From Georgenia sp. M64 (GTDB lineage: Bacteria; Actinomycetota; Actinomycetes; Actinomycetales; Actinomycetaceae), in assembly GCF_038049925.1 (NCBI RefSeq), contig NZ_CP145809.1, forward strand, positions 868,001-932,000: a stretch of DNA of 64,000 nt, in the 5' to 3' direction. Below the pieces are notes generated by a model. That model saw only the letters and a program-made list of their open reading frames with translations. It did not search any database and had not been told where the DNA came from. This document shows positions 7,497-17,088 of this stretch, piece after piece; position 1 is the stretch's first letter, and the number at the start of each line of letters is the position of its first letter. A program made the position numbers and the translations under genes.

Positions 7497-9734
7497 TCAG
7501 GCCCGGAGCACCGGCAGCGCCTCACCGGCCGGGGTGCCCTGGCGCGAGACCGCCTCGATCGCGGGACGCAGGCCGAGCCACCACTGGTGCCGCGGCCGGC
7601 GGGCGGACAGGTCGACCTCCTCGTCCATGTGCACGAGCGGGTGGGCGACGACGTCGCTGCCCACCAGGCCGAGGTAGCGGCCCTCGGCCGTGCCGGTCTC
7701 GAGCTGGCCGGCGAGGTCCGCGATCGCGTGGGAGACGAGCCGGGTGGCGAGGATGCGGTCGAACGGCGAGGGGTTCCCGCCCTGCTGGAGGTGTCCGAGG
7801 ACCGCCTGGCGCACGTCGTACAGGCCGTGCCCCTCCTCCTGGAAGATCCGGGCGAGGACGTCGGTGGTGTACAGGTCGGAGGCGGTCTCGTTGCGGATGG
7901 CCAGGAACAGCCGGCGCCCGGCCCGGAAGCTGGCCACCATGCGCTCGGTGTCCGTGGCGAGCTCGGCCAGGCTCATGCCCTCTTCGGGCAGGTAGACCCG
8001 TTCGGCGCCGGCGGCCAGCCCGGCCATGAGCGCGAGGTAGCCGCAGCGCCGCCCCATCGTCTCGACGACGAAGCACCGCTTGGCCGCGCTCGCGGACTGC
8101 TTGATCTTGTCCAGGGCCTCGACGATGTTGTTCAGCGCCGTGTCGGCCCCGATGGACAGCTCCGAGCCGGGCAGGTTGTTGTCGATGCTCGCCGGGACGC
8201 ACACGATCGGCAGCTGGAACGCGGGATAGCGGTCCCGTTCGCTGACCATGCGGTGGGCCGCGAGGTAGGCGTTGAACCCGCCGATGATGAGCAGGCCGTC
8301 GAGCTCGAGCCGCTCGATGGCGCGGCCGAGGGCGTAGAGCTGCTCGACCTCGGGGACCGCCCGGCGGGTGCCCAGACCGGCACCGCCCTCGCCGACCCAG
8401 CCCTCGACGTCGTGCCAGGCGAGCTCGGCGACGTCACCGTCGATGAGTCCGGGGAAACCGCCGTTGACGCCCAGGACCGTCATGCCGCGGTCGATCCCGA
8501 GGCGCACCGCGGCCCGGGCGGCGGTGTTCATGCCGGGGGCCAGGCCGCCGGCGTGCAGGACAGCGACCCGCCGCCGCGGGCCCGGCGCGGAGGCGACCGG
8601 TGGGCGCGACATCGTGGCGTACGTGCGCACCATCTCCGTGAAGCTCGACCCGCGCGCGGTCATCGCCCCCGCGTAGTCGCCGGCGTCCACGGCGGTGGCG
8701 ACGGCGCGTGTCGCGCTGACGGCCTCGACGAGCGGGAGCAGGGTGATGCGGTTGTGCCGCACCCCGACCACGTGGGGCTCCCCGCCCGGCTCGGCGGAGA
8801 GGACCTCCTGCGCGGCGGCGTAGCCGAGCAGGGTGCTCATCCACCGGTCGTACGCGGAGGGCGCCCCGCCGCGCTGGACGTGCCCGAGGATCGTCACCCG
8901 GGCGTCCTCGGAGAGCCGGTCCTGCAGGACCCCGCGCACGTAGTCGGCGGTGATGGGCGCGCCCGCCCGGTCCCGGGCCCCCTCGGCCACGAGGACCATC
9001 GACTCGCGGCGTCCGGCGGCGCGGGAGTCGCGGAGCTTGTCCACCATCTCCTCCTCCCAGCCCGGCGCGGGCGGGGACTCGGGGATGAGGACGTAGTCGC
9101 TCCCGCCCGCGACGGCCGCCATGAGCGCGAGGTACCCGCAGTGCCGGCCCATCACCTCCACGACGAAGGTGCGCTGGTGGCTCGCGGCGGTGCTGGCGAT
9201 GGCGTCGAGGGCCTCGACGATGCGGTGCAGCGCCGAGTCGGCGCCGATGGTCATCTCGGTGCCGACCATGTCGTTGTCGATGGAGCCGACGAGACCGGCC
9301 ACGAAGAGCTCGGGGTGCGCCGCGGCGGTGGCGGCGTCGAGCTCGCCGGTGGCCACGAGCTCCTCGAGCAGACCGGGCCACTCGGTGCGGAAGAGCTCGG
9401 TGCCGGTGAGGCTGCCGTCCCCGCCGACGACGACGAGACGGTCGATGCCGCGCCGGAGGAGGTTGCGGGCGGCGCGGAGCCTGCCCGGCCGGGTGCGGAA
9501 GTCCGCCGAGCGGGCGGTGCCGATGACGGTGCCGCCGCGGTTGAGGATGCTGCCGACGTCGTCCCACGCCAGGGCGCGGATGCGACCGTCCACGGCGCCC
9601 TGCCACCCGTCGTCGACGGCGAAGACCTCCGCCCCGAGGTGCAGGCCGGTGCGCACCACGGCGCGCACGGCGGCGTTCATGCCCTGGGCGTCACCCCCGC
9701 TGGTGAGCACGCCCAGGCGCGAGCTGACGTCCAC
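7497..9734 (-). CDS. pfkA: Eukaryote-type tandem 6-phosphofructokinase
   Basis: 745 residues, about twice the bacterial length, made of two fused phosphofructokinase units. The N-terminal half keeps the nucleotide loop GGDGS (104-108) and the catalytic motif SIDND (151-155, Asp153 as general base). The C-terminal half, from about residue 389, aligns as a second unit but reads GGFNA (485-489) for GGDGS and SIDNN (516-520) for TIDND, so it is probably not catalytic. Its stretch IKQSASAAKRCFVVETMGRR resembles the C-terminal half of animal PFK, where that half holds allosteric sites. It phosphorylates fructose 6-phosphate with ATP (or pyrophosphate; the donor cannot be settled by eye). GTG start with a strong GGAGGGGG site upstream. 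Convergent with pcrA, 11 bases apart. Confidence 0.92.
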   Translation of the reverse strand: MDVSSRLGVLTSGGDAQGMNAAVRAVVRTGLHLGAEVFAVDDGWQGAVDGRIRALAWDDVGSILNRGGTVIGTARSADFRTRPGRLRAARNLLRRGIDRLVVVGGDGSLTGTELFRTEWPGLLEELVATGELDAATAAAHPELFVAGLVGSIDNDMVGTEMTIGADSALHRIVEALDAIASTAASHQRTFVVEVMGRHCGYLALMAAVAGGSDYVLIPESPPAPGWEEEMVDKLRDSRAAGRRESMVLVAEGARDRAGAPITADYVRGVLQDRLSEDARVTILGHVQRGGAPSAYDRWMSTLLGYAAAQEVLSAEPGGEPHVVGVRHNRITLLPLVEAVSATRAVATAVDAGDYAGAMTARGSSFTEMVRTYATMSRPPVASAPGPRRRVAVLHAGGLAPGMNTAARAAVRLGIDRGMTVLGVNGGFPGLIDGDVAELAWHDVEGWVGEGGAGLGTRRAVPEVEQLYALGRAIERLELDGLLIIGGFNAYLAAHRMVSERDRYPAFQLPIVCVPASIDNNLPGSELSIGADTALNNIVEALDKIKQSASAAKRCFVVETMGRRCGYLALMAGLAAGAERVYLPEEGMSLAELATDTERMVASFRAGRRLFLAIRNETASDLYTTDVLARIFQEEGHGLYDVRQAVLGHLQQGGNPSPFDRILATRLVSHAIADLAGQLETGTAEGRYLGLVGSDVVAHPLVHMDEEVDLSARRPRHQWWLGLRPAIEAVSRQGTPAGEALPVLRA

Positions 9735-9905
9735 TGGTCCCCCTCCGGCGTTGCGACCGGACCATCATGGCCTACCCGGGAGGCCTCCCGCCGGGACCCC
9801 GGTCCGGGACCCGCCCGGGACGCCCGCCGACGGCGGCGCCCGGGCCGCGGGCCGGCGTCGTCCGCGACACCCGCGCGCCTGCCGGGCCGGGCGAGGGGCC
9901 GACCC

Positions 9906-9911
9906 TAGCCT
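9906..9911 (+). promoter_or_regulatory. -10 box TAGCCT upstream of the acyltransferase
   Basis: TAGCCT lies 30 bases before the ATG at 9942, leaving a short leader that contains a GGGAGG ribosome site (9931-9936). Confidence 0.45.
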
Positions 9912-9941
9912 GGACCCGTCGGGGAACCCGGGGAGGCGCAG

Positions 9942-11939
9942 ATGGCCACGCAGGTCCAGGAGCGACGTCCGCGTCCGGTCGCCGCCCGTGCGCCCCGCCG
10001 TGGCGCCGGGCGCATCGAGGGGCTCGACGGGCTGCGGGCCCTGGCGATCGCAGCGGTCCTGGTCTACCACCTGCGGCCGGAGTCCCTCCCCGGCGGCTAC
10101 CTGGGCGTCGACGTGTTCTTCGTCGTGTCCGGCTTCCTCATCACCACCCTGCTGCTGCGTGAGCTCGACGACCGCGGCCGCATCGACCTGCCGCGGTTCT
10201 GGGTGCGGCGTGCCCGCCGGCTGCTTCCCGCGCTCGTCGCGGTCGTCGTGGTGACCATCCCCGCCGCGTGGCTGGCCGGGACGGACCTGCTCGTCGGGAT
10301 CGGCCGCCAGGCGCTGGGGGCGCTGACGTTCTCGAGCAACTGGCTCGAGATCGGTGCCGGCTCGTCCTACTTCACGGCCACCGCGCCGCAGCTCTTCGTC
10401 AACTTCTGGTCGCTGGCGGTGGAGGAGCAGTTCTACCTCCTGTGGCCCCTGCTGCTCGCCCTCGTCGTCGCCGCTACGTCCGCCGCGCGGACCCGGGCGC
10501 GGATCGCCCTGACCGCTGCGGGGGCGTCCGCCCTGGGAATGGCCCTGCTGCACACCCCCGGGGCGGACGCCACCCGCGTCTACTACGGCACCGACACCCA
10601 CGCGTTCGGCCTCATGATCGGCGCCGCCCTCGCCTTCGCCCTGGCGGGCGGCCCGTTGCCGGCCGCTGCCCGGCGGTGGGCGGGACCAGCCGTCCTGGTC
10701 GCCCTGGCCGGGCTCGTGGCGCTCATGCTGACCCTGCGCCAGTCCGGGCCCCTGACGTTCCGCGGGGGCATCCTCCTCGCGAGCGTGCTGACCGCCGTCC
10801 TCGTCGCGGGGCTGCTGGCACCGGCCGGGCCGTACCGCCGGCTCATGCGGCTGCGGCCGCTGGAGTGGCTGGGGCAGCGCTCCTACGGCATCTACCTGTG
10901 GCACTGGCCGGTCATCCTCGTCCTGGCCCAGGCGATCCCCACCGCGCACGACTCGGCCGCGCACTGGGGCGTGCGGGGGCTCTCCCTCACCGTGACCCTC
11001 GTCCTGGCCGCTGCGTCGTTCCGGTGGCTCGAGGGGCCGGTCCGCGAGCACGGGTTCCGCCACAGCCTCCGCCGTGCCGGCGCCGCCCTGTGGAGCCCGC
11101 TGCGGGGCCGGCGCGTCGTGGCGCGGGCCGGCGCCGGCGCGGCCGTGGCCCTCGTCCTCGCCTCGGGGGCCGCCGTCGCCGTCGCTCCCGAGCGCTCGCA
11201 GACCCAGATCGCGATCGAGGCGGCGCAGGCGGAGGTGGACGCCTCCGCGGAGGAGGCCGAGGTGGTCGAGGTGGTCGAGGCCGACCGCTCGATGCCCACC
11301 GGGGAGGAGATCACCGGGTTCGGCGACTCGATCGTCGTCACCAGCAAGGACGGTCTGGAGTACCGCTTCCCCGGGATCATGCTGGACGCGCGCTCGATCC
11401 TGCAGTGGCCCGACGGCGAGCGGGCCGTGCGGGCCCGGCTCGCCGAGGGGACGGTGCGCCGGGCGGTCTTCCTCGACTACGGCACGAACGCCGGCGTCAC
11501 CGACGAGGCCCTGGTGCGACGTGTCCTGGACGCCCTCGGGCCCGACCGGATGATCGTCGTGGTCAACCTCTACGGCGGCAGCGCCTGGGTGCCGGAGGCG
11601 AACGCCACCCTCGCCCGGATCGTGGCCGACTACCCCCACGCGGTCGTGGCCGACTGGCACGGGGCCATCTCCGCCCGGCCCGAGCTCCTCCAGGCCGACG
11701 GGATCCACCCCGGGATCGAGGGGGCGCACCTGTACGCCTCGGTCGTGGAGAAGGCCTTCGCCGAGCTGTCCGAGCGGCTCACCGGCGTGCCCGTGACCCT
11801 GCCGGGCGAGCCCGGCGACGCCCCCGCGGCGAACCCCGCGGAGAACCCCACGGCCAACCCTGCGGAGGGGTCCACGGTGAGCCCCGGGACGGGGACCGGT
11901 GATCCGGCCGGCGGCGAGACGGCGGCCCCGCCGGGGTGA
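9942..11939 (+). CDS. OatA-like membrane acyltransferase with SGNH domain
   Basis: 665 residues. Residues about 25-385 form an acyltransferase-3 domain with some ten membrane helices, starting with [17 protein letters not shown] (His43, the expected catalytic His) and including [10 protein letters not shown] and [12 protein letters not shown]. After a membrane anchor, an extracellular SGNH-hydrolase-like domain carries GDS (Ser463), GTN and DGIH (Asp586, His589). This two-domain layout is that of OatA-type enzymes that O-acetylate peptidoglycan or other envelope glycans; the substrate here is unknown. The C-terminal tail has short [12 protein letters not shown] repeats. It sits as an insertion between pcrA/pfkA and sucCD relative to the mycobacterial gene order. 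Confidence 0.88.
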   Translation: MATQVQERRPRPVAARAPRRGAGRIEGLDGLRALAIAAVLVYHLRPESLPGGYLGVDVFFVVSGFLITTLLLRELDDRGRIDLPRFWVRRARRLLPALVAVVVVTIPAAWLAGTDLLVGIGRQALGALTFSSNWLEIGAGSSYFTATAPQLFVNFWSLAVEEQFYLLWPLLLALVVAATSAARTRARIALTAAGASALGMALLHTPGADATRVYYGTDTHAFGLMIGAALAFALAGGPLPAAARRWAGPAVLVALAGLVALMLTLRQSGPLTFRGGILLASVLTAVLVAGLLAPAGPYRRLMRLRPLEWLGQRSYGIYLWHWPVILVLAQAIPTAHDSAAHWGVRGLSLTVTLVLAAASFRWLEGPVREHGFRHSLRRAGAALWSPLRGRRVVARAGAGAAVALVLASGAAVAVAPERSQTQIAIEAAQAEVDASAEEAEVVEVVEADRSMPTGEEITGFGDSIVVTSKDGLEYRFPGIMLDARSILQWPDGERAVRARLAEGTVRRAVFLDYGTNAGVTDEALVRRVLDALGPDRMIVVVNLYGGSAWVPEANATLARIVADYPHAVVADWHGAISARPELLQADGIHPGIEGAHLYASVVEKAFAELSERLTGVPVTLPGEPGDAPAANPAENPTANPAEGSTVSPGTGTGDPAGGETAAPPG

Positions 11940-11958
11940 GACCGCCGCCACGGCGCGG

Positions 11959-11964
11959 TAGTCT
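11959..11964 (+). promoter_or_regulatory. -10 box TAGTCT of sucCD
   Basis: TAGTCT lies five bases before the TCA-type palindrome, so the palindrome would cover the transcription start. Confidence 0.5.
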
Positions 11965-11969
11965 TCCCC

Positions 11970-11995
11970 GAGATGTCTTGACGTCGAGGCATCTC
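11970..11995. promoter_or_regulatory. TCA-type palindromic operator upstream of sucC
   Basis: A 26-base palindrome centred on GACGTC: outer arms GAGATG (11970-11975) and CATCTC (11990-11995) surround the core TCTTGACGTCGAGG (11976-11989). The only departures from perfect symmetry are C/T changes. The core recurs at icd and mdh in this window. The binding protein is not known to me. Confidence 0.75.
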
Positions 11996-12022
11996 GCCAT
12001 GTCAACGGAAGGACGCAGTCGG

Positions 12023-13189
12023 GTGGATCTCTTCGAGTACCAGGCTCGGGACGTTTTCGAGAAGCACGGGGTCCCCGTGCTGCGCGGGATCGTCGCGACG
12101 ACACCGGCCGAGGCGCGCGCCGCCGCGGAGCAGCTGGGCGGCGGCACGGTCGTCGTCAAGGCGCAGGTCAAGACGGGCGGGCGCGGCAAGGCCGGCGGCG
12201 TCAAGCTGGCCCACAGCCCCGAGGAGGCGGAGGCCCGCGCGGCCGAGATCCTCGGCATGGACATCAAGGGCCACACCGTCCACCGTGTGATGGTCGCCGA
12301 GGGCGCCCGGATCGCGGAGGAGTACTACTTCTCCGTGCTGCTGGACCGCAGCGAGCGGCGCTACCTCGCCATGGCCTCGGTCGAGGGCGGCGTGGAGATC
12401 GAGCAGCTCGCCGTCGAGCGTCCGGAGGCGCTCGCGCGCGTCGCGGTCGACCCGACGGTCGGGATCGACGCGGCCAAGGCCGCCGAGATCGCCGCGCAGG
12501 CCGGGTTCGCGCCCGAGCTCGCCGACGAGGTCGCCGCCGTCTTCCAGAAGCTCTGGACGGTCTACACCGAGGAGGACGCCACCCTCGTCGAGGTCAACCC
12601 GCTCGTGCGCACCGAGGACGGCGCGGTCATCGCGCTCGACGGCAAGGTCACCCTGGACGAGAACGCGGCGTTCCGGCACCCCGACCACGCCGACCTCGTC
12701 GACCGGGCGGCCACCGACCCCCTCGAGGCCAGGGCCAAGGAGCTCGACCTCAACTACGTCAAGCTCGACGGCGAGGTCGGCATCATCGGCAACGGCGCCG
12801 GGCTGGTGATGTCCACCCTCGACGTCGTCGCCTACGCCGGCGAGGCCCACGGGGTCAAGCCCGCCAACTTCCTCGACATCGGCGGCGGCGCCAACGCCCA
12901 GGTGATGGCCAACGGCCTCGACGTCATCCTCGGCGACCCCCAGGTGAAGTCGGTGTTCGTCAACGTCTTCGGCGGGATCACCGCCTGCGACGAGGTCGCC
13001 ACGGGCATCGTCAAGGCCCTGGAGATCCTCGGCGACAAGGAGAACAAGCCCCTCGTGGTGCGCCTGGACGGGAACAACGTGGAGGCCGGCCGCAAGATCC
13101 TCGCCGACGCCGCCCACCCCCTCGTCACGCTGGTCGCCACCATGGACGACGCCGCGGCCAAGGCCGCCGAGCTCGCCGCCGCGAAGTAA
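12023..13189 (+). CDS. sucC: Succinate-CoA ligase [ADP-forming] beta subunit
   Basis: 388 residues. ATP-grasp subunit of the TCA enzyme that interconverts succinyl-CoA and succinate with nucleotide triphosphate formation. Starts [19 protein letters not shown], then the ATP-grasp core ([20 protein letters not shown]), [12 protein letters not shown] with metal ligands, and the C-terminal ligase domain ([21 protein letters not shown]). GTG 12023 is preferred because GGAAGGA lies at 12007-12013 and family members begin at this point; an in-frame ATG at 11999 would add eight residues. Forms a dimer with the SucD product nine bases downstream. The palindrome 11970-11995 probably controls both. Confidence 0.97.
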   Translation: MDLFEYQARDVFEKHGVPVLRGIVATTPAEARAAAEQLGGGTVVVKAQVKTGGRGKAGGVKLAHSPEEAEARAAEILGMDIKGHTVHRVMVAEGARIAEEYYFSVLLDRSERRYLAMASVEGGVEIEQLAVERPEALARVAVDPTVGIDAAKAAEIAAQAGFAPELADEVAAVFQKLWTVYTEEDATLVEVNPLVRTEDGAVIALDGKVTLDENAAFRHPDHADLVDRAATDPLEARAKELDLNYVKLDGEVGIIGNGAGLVMSTLDVVAYAGEAHGVKPANFLDIGGGANAQVMANGLDVILGDPQVKSVFVNVFGGITACDEVATGIVKALEILGDKENKPLVVRLDGNNVEAGRKILADAAHPLVTLVATMDDAAAKAAELAAAK

Positions 13190-13198
13190 GGAACCCCC

Positions 13199-14119
13199 AT
13201 GTCGATCCTCCTCAGCTCCTCCTCCAAGGTCCTCGTCCAGGGCATGACGGGCGCGATGGGCCAGATCCACACCCGCCGCATGCTCGACGCCGGCACCCGG
13301 ATCGTCGGCGGGGTCAACCCCCGCAAGGCGGGCACCGCCGTCGACTTCGACGTCCAGCCCACCGGTCCCGGCGCGGAGACCCGGCAGACCGGCACCGTCT
13401 CGGTCCCGGTCTTCGGCTCGGTGGCCGAGGCCCGCGAGGCCACCGGCGCCGACGTCTCGGTCATCTTCGTCCCGCCGGCCCACACCAAGGCCGCCGTCAT
13501 CGAGGCCGTCGACGCCGGCGTGCCGCTGGTGGTCATCATCACCGAGGGCGTGCCCGTGAAGGACACCGCCGAGTTCTTCACCTACGCCCGCACCAAGGGT
13601 GTGCGCCTCATCGGCCCGAACTGCCCGGGCATCATCACCCCCGGCCAGTCGAACGTCGGCATCACCCCGGCCAACATCACCGGTCCGGGCCGGATCGGGC
13701 TGGTCTCGAAGTCCGGCACGCTGACCTACCAGATGATGTACGAGCTCTCCGACATCGGGTTCACCACGTGCATCGGCATCGGCGGCGACCCGATCATCGG
13801 CACCACCCACATCGACGCCCTCGAGGCGTTCGAGGCGGACCCGGAGACCGAGCTCATCGTCATGATCGGCGAGATCGGCGGCGACGCGGAGGAGCGTGCG
13901 GCCGCCTACATCAAGGAGCACGTGACCAAGCCCGTGGTGGGCTACGTCGCCGGCTTCACGGCCCCCGAGGGCAAGACGATGGGCCACGCCGGCGCCATCG
14001 TCTCGGGATCCTCCGGCACCGCCGAGGCCAAGAAGGTCGCCCTCGAGGCGGCCGGGGTCAAGGTCGGCAAGACGCCGTCCGAGACCGCCCGCCTGGCCCG
14101 GGAGCTGCTCGGCGCCTGA
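13199..14119 (+). CDS. sucD: Succinate-CoA ligase [ADP-forming] alpha subunit
   Basis: 306 residues. N-terminal CoA-binding Rossmann domain ([25 protein letters not shown]), then the ligase domain with [11 protein letters not shown] and the phosphohistidine loop KTMGHAGA (His263). Starts at an ATG after AAGGAA, nine bases downstream of sucC. Partner of SucC. Confidence 0.97.
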   Translation: MSILLSSSSKVLVQGMTGAMGQIHTRRMLDAGTRIVGGVNPRKAGTAVDFDVQPTGPGAETRQTGTVSVPVFGSVAEAREATGADVSVIFVPPAHTKAAVIEAVDAGVPLVVIITEGVPVKDTAEFFTYARTKGVRLIGPNCPGIITPGQSNVGITPANITGPGRIGLVSKSGTLTYQMMYELSDIGFTTCIGIGGDPIIGTTHIDALEAFEADPETELIVMIGEIGGDAEERAAAYIKEHVTKPVVGYVAGFTAPEGKTMGHAGAIVSGSSGTAEAKKVALEAAGVKVGKTPSETARLARELLGA

Positions 14120-14137
14120 CGCCCCGCACCCCGCCAC

Positions 14138-14169
14138 GACGGCGGTCGCCCCTCCGGGCGGCCGCCGTC
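14138..14169 (+). terminator. Hairpin terminator after sucD
   Basis: GACGGCGG pairs with CCGCCGTC and the inner CGCCC with GGGCG around a short loop, 19 bases past the sucD stop. No T-run follows, which is usual in such GC-rich genomes. Confidence 0.6.
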
Positions 14170-14227
14170 CGCCGTCTTCCGACACGCCGGGGCGCGCACC
14201 ACCGCCCCGCGGCGCGCAGGCCGGACG

Positions 14228-15793
14228 ATGGGGTGGATGGCCACCACCGACACCCGCCCGCCCGTCGTCATCGACGTGCCCGGGCCCCAGCGCGTCCGCA
14301 CCCTGCCGGAGGGCTGGCTGCGCGGGCTGGTCGCCGGCGGCGAGGCCGCCGTGCTCAGCTGGCTCACCGTCGTCGTGCCCGCGGTCGCGACCTACATCGC
14401 CACCGCGGCCGCCCCCGCGCTGGGGGAGGCGTCCTGGCAGGGGGCCGCCCGAACCGGCACCTCCCTGTGGCTCCTGGGCCACGGCGGGCGGCTCGAGGTC
14501 GGCGGTGGGACGGTCGTCTCGCTCGTGCCGCTCGGTGTGGCGCTGCTCTCCCTCGCCCTCGTGCACGTCTCGACCCGCCGGATGCGGCTGACCTCGGTGG
14601 CCGCCGCCGCCCTCGTGCCTGTCGGCTACGTCGGGGCGACCGCACTGCTGTCCCTCGCCGCCGCGGTCCCCGCCGGACGCGCCGGTGCCCTGGCCGGCGC
14701 CGCTCTCGTGGCGGTCACCGCGGCCGCCACCGCGGCAGCGCGGGACCGCCTCGTGCTGCCGGCTCGGGTCCACGGCGCGGTGCGCGACGGTCTCCTCGCT
14801 GCGCTGTGGTCCCTCGCCGCCCTGACCGCGGCATCCGTCGTCCTGGGGGCCGTCGCCGTCGTGGCGGGCTGGGACCGGATCGTCATGATCCAGCAGTCCT
14901 ACGGCACCGACGTCGTCAGCACCGTGGTGCTCCTGGGCGGCCAGCTCGCGTACGTGCCGACCGCGCTCGTCTGGGCGCTGGCCTGGATCGCCGGGCCCGG
15001 CTTCGCCGTCGGCGCGGGCACCCACTTCGCCGCGGCCTCCGTCCAGACGGCCCCGCTCCCGGCGGTCCCGCTCCTCGGGGCCCTGCCCTCACCCGGCTCG
15101 CCCGGTCAGGGGTGGGTGGCGGTCCTGCCGGTCCTCGTGGGCCTGGCGGCCGGGGTGTGGCTGCTGCGCAGGGACGGCGATCGCGGTCTGCGCGCCGCCT
15201 CCGCCGCGGCCCTGCTGGCCGGCGCCGGCACCGCCGCGGTGGTGCTCCTGCTCGCGGCGGCCGCGTCGGGCTCGGTGGGACCGGGACGGCTGGCCACGGT
15301 CGGACCGGACCCCGTTCTCCTCGCGGCCACCGTCCTCGCCCAGGTCGGGGGCGCCGCGCTGCTCACGGTCCTGGCGGCTCACCCGCGCACCCGTGCCGCG
15401 CTCGGAGCGGGCGGGAGCGCCGCGCGGCAGCGGGTCGAGGAGCACCGGGCGGCCCGCGCCGACCGGCGGGAGGCCGCGTCCGCCCCCGACGGCCCACGCC
15501 TCGACGACGCCGTCCCGACGGTCCCGGGCCGGCTGGCCGGCGACGAGTCGGACGGGGCGGTGGAGCCGCCTGGACCGGCCGGACCCGGCACGGCGGGAAC
15601 CGGCACCGCCACGGCCGTCGCGACCGAAGGCGGCGGGCGGGCAGCGACGGGTCCGGACGGTGGGTCGCCCCGGCCGCCGGTGTGGGCCCGGCTCGACACG
15701 CCCCCGGCCGACCCGCCGGAAGCGCAGCCGCAGGCCCCGGACGGCGGCCGCTGGTCCGGTCCGCGGCTGAGCCAGTGGTCGGCCACGCCGTAG
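14228..15793 (+). CDS. DUF6350 (PerM-like) membrane protein
   Basis: 521 residues. About ten hydrophobic helices from residue 35 to 395, then a disordered Pro/Gly/Thr-rich cytoplasmic tail of about 120 residues. Its position between sucD and purN matches mycobacterial Rv0955 (PerM), a DUF6350 protein needed for cell division under stress. Sequence supports the same membrane layout; orthology rests mainly on gene order and overall pattern. Either ATG 14228 or ATG 14237 could start it; neither has a strong ribosome site. The tail meets the next gene tail to tail with a 16-base gap. Confidence 0.8.
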   Translation: MGWMATTDTRPPVVIDVPGPQRVRTLPEGWLRGLVAGGEAAVLSWLTVVVPAVATYIATAAAPALGEASWQGAARTGTSLWLLGHGGRLEVGGGTVVSLVPLGVALLSLALVHVSTRRMRLTSVAAAALVPVGYVGATALLSLAAAVPAGRAGALAGAALVAVTAAATAAARDRLVLPARVHGAVRDGLLAALWSLAALTAASVVLGAVAVVAGWDRIVMIQQSYGTDVVSTVVLLGGQLAYVPTALVWALAWIAGPGFAVGAGTHFAAASVQTAPLPAVPLLGALPSPGSPGQGWVAVLPVLVGLAAGVWLLRRDGDRGLRAASAAALLAGAGTAAVVLLLAAAASGSVGPGRLATVGPDPVLLAATVLAQVGGAALLTVLAAHPRTRAALGAGGSAARQRVEEHRAARADRREAASAPDGPRLDDAVPTVPGRLAGDESDGAVEPPGPAGPGTAGTGTATAVATEGGGRAATGPDGGSPRPPVWARLDTPPADPPEAQPQAPDGGRWSGPRLSQWSATP

Positions 15794-15809
15794 CGCGCCC
15801 GCGCGGCCG

Positions 15810-16220
15810 CTAGCCCATCCCGAGCCGCTCGCCCAGCGCGTTCTCGAGCTGAGCGCGGCAGCGGTCCTGCGCCTGCCCGGTCAGGGCCGACCGCACGCAC
15901 CGCGCGTACCGGTCGTACTCGTCCCAGAACACCGCCTGCGTGAGCGAGGTGGCGCTCAGGACCCCGGCGAGGACGAGGGCCGCCACGAGCGCGGGCCGCA
16001 GCGCGCGACCGGCGCGGGCGCGCCGCAGCCGCGCCAGCGCAACCACACCGAGGACCAGCGCGGCGAGGCACAGGACACCCGAGAGCAACGGGTAGGGCCA
16101 GGGGAGGGCGACCACCCCCAGGCCGACACCCAGGAGCAGGGTCGCGCCGAACGCGCGGACCCACCCCATGGCCCGCGCCCGGTCCGCGTCGGTCTGCTCG
16201 GGCGGGCGTGCGGTGGCCAT
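15810..16220 (-). CDS. Small membrane protein, unknown function
   Basis: 136 residues. A charged N-terminus (PEQTDADRARAMGWVRAF) is followed by about three membrane helices (23-70 and 84-103) and a polar C-terminal segment with two Cys (YARCVRSALTGQAQDRCRAQ) that could form a disulfide outside the cell. No family recognised. It is divergent from purN, with only 39 bases between the starts, so the promoters must overlap. Confidence 0.65.
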   Translation of the reverse strand: MATARPPEQTDADRARAMGWVRAFGATLLLGVGLGVVALPWPYPLLSGVLCLAALVLGVVALARLRRARAGRALRPALVAALVLAGVLSATSLTQAVFWDEYDRYARCVRSALTGQAQDRCRAQLENALGERLGMG

Positions 16221-16246
16221 GCGCCCATCATCGCCCAGGGGGGCAC

Positions 16247-16252
16247 TACGCT
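16247..16252 (+). promoter_or_regulatory. -10 box TACGCT of leaderless purN
   Basis: TACGCT, seven bases, then the GTG at 16260. Confidence 0.6.
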
Positions 16253-16259
16253 CGCGCAG

Positions 16260-16901
16260 GTGAGCGCCCCCCACGTCACCGAGCCCGCCGGGCGGCCGGC
16301 GCGGCTGGTCGTCCTCGTCTCCGGCGGCGGGTCGAACCTCGCCGCCCTGCTCGACGCCACCGCCGACCCCTCCTACGGGGCGTCGGTCGTCGCGGTCGGC
16401 GCGGACCGCGACGGCACCGGCGGTGTCGCGATGGCGCGCGAGGCCGGCATCCCCACCTTCGTCTGCCGGGTGGGTGACCACGCCGACCGGGCCCGGTGGG
16501 ACGAGGCGCTGACGGCGGCCGTGGCCGAGCACGAGCCCGACCTGGTCATCTCCGCCGGCTTCCTCAAGCTCTGCGGCCCCCGGTTCATGTCGGCCTTCGC
16601 GGGGCGCTACGTCAACACCCACAACTCCCTCCTGCCCGCCTTCCCCGGGATCCACGGCCCGCGCGACGCCCTCGAGTACGGCGTGCGCATCGCCGGCGCG
16701 ACGCTGTTCTTCGTCGACGAGGGCGTCGACACCGGGGTCATCGTGGCGCAGGTGGCCGTGCCGGTCCTCGACGACGACGACGTCGAGACCCTCACCGAGC
16801 GGATCAAGGTCGCCGAGCGCGCCCAGCTCGTCGAGCAGGTCGGCCGGCTCGCCCGCGAGGGCTGGCACATCGAGGGCCGCCGGGTCCGTCCCGGCCGCTG
16901 A
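16260..16901 (+). CDS. purN: Phosphoribosylglycinamide formyltransferase
   Basis: 213 residues. Third step of purine synthesis: transfers the formyl group of 10-formyl-tetrahydrofolate to GAR. Shows the phosphate-binding loop VLVSGGGSNLAALL, the catalytic stretch NTHNSLLPAFPG (Asn and His) and the downstream VDEGVDTGVIVAQ with the active-site Asp. GTG start supported by the leaderless -10 box. Upstream of purH but separated by a terminator hairpin and a ZTP riboswitch, so it is likely expressed apart from purH. Confidence 0.97.
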   Translation: MSAPHVTEPAGRPARLVVLVSGGGSNLAALLDATADPSYGASVVAVGADRDGTGGVAMAREAGIPTFVCRVGDHADRARWDEALTAAVAEHEPDLVISAGFLKLCGPRFMSAFAGRYVNTHNSLLPAFPGIHGPRDALEYGVRIAGATLFFVDEGVDTGVIVAQVAVPVLDDDDVETLTERIKVAERAQLVEQVGRLAREGWHIEGRRVRPGR

Positions 16902-16915
16902 CCGGCCGGGTCGCC

Positions 16916-16938
16916 GGCCCGCCGGCCCCCGGCGGGCC
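16916..16938 (+). terminator. Hairpin terminator after purN
   Basis: GGCCCGCCG (16916-16924) and CGGCGGGCC (16930-16938) form a perfect nine-pair stem with a five-base loop just before the purH promoter. Confidence 0.6.
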
Positions 16939-16942
16939 ACGG

Positions 16943-16948
16943 TAGGAT
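16943..16948 (+). promoter_or_regulatory. -10 box TAGGAT of purH
   Basis: TAGGAT lies about seven bases before the riboswitch, which would start the transcript near 16955. Confidence 0.55.
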
Positions 16949-16954
16949 GGCCCC

Positions 16955-17060
16955 GGCCGTGACTGGCGAGCCAGGTGGAGACCACCACCGGGGAGCGGCC
17001 GCAGTTCCCCTGCTGGAGCACCGCGCGCCTGGGTGCCTGGGTCGGGTGCCCCGTGCACCC
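16955..17060 (+). promoter_or_regulatory. ZTP (pfl) riboswitch upstream of purH
   Basis: The conserved parts of the ZTP/pfl aptamer are present in order: GACTGGC (16961-16967), the Gly-rich junction ACCACCACCGGGGAGCG (16981-16997) and the pseudoknot arm GCGCCTGGG (17025-17033). It senses ZMP/ZTP, which builds up when 10-formyl-tetrahydrofolate is short. Downstream, TGGGTCG (17038-17044) can pair with CGACCCA (17073-17079), reaching the ribosome site AGGAG (17079-17083). This suggests translational control (inference). Confidence 0.92.
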
Positions 17061-17088
17061 TGTTCGCGCCGTCGACCCAGGAGTGACC

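Noticed and set aside
16975-17088. N-terminal extension of PurH
   Set aside because: It would translate the ZTP aptamer; the ATG at 17089 has a ribosome site and matches family length.
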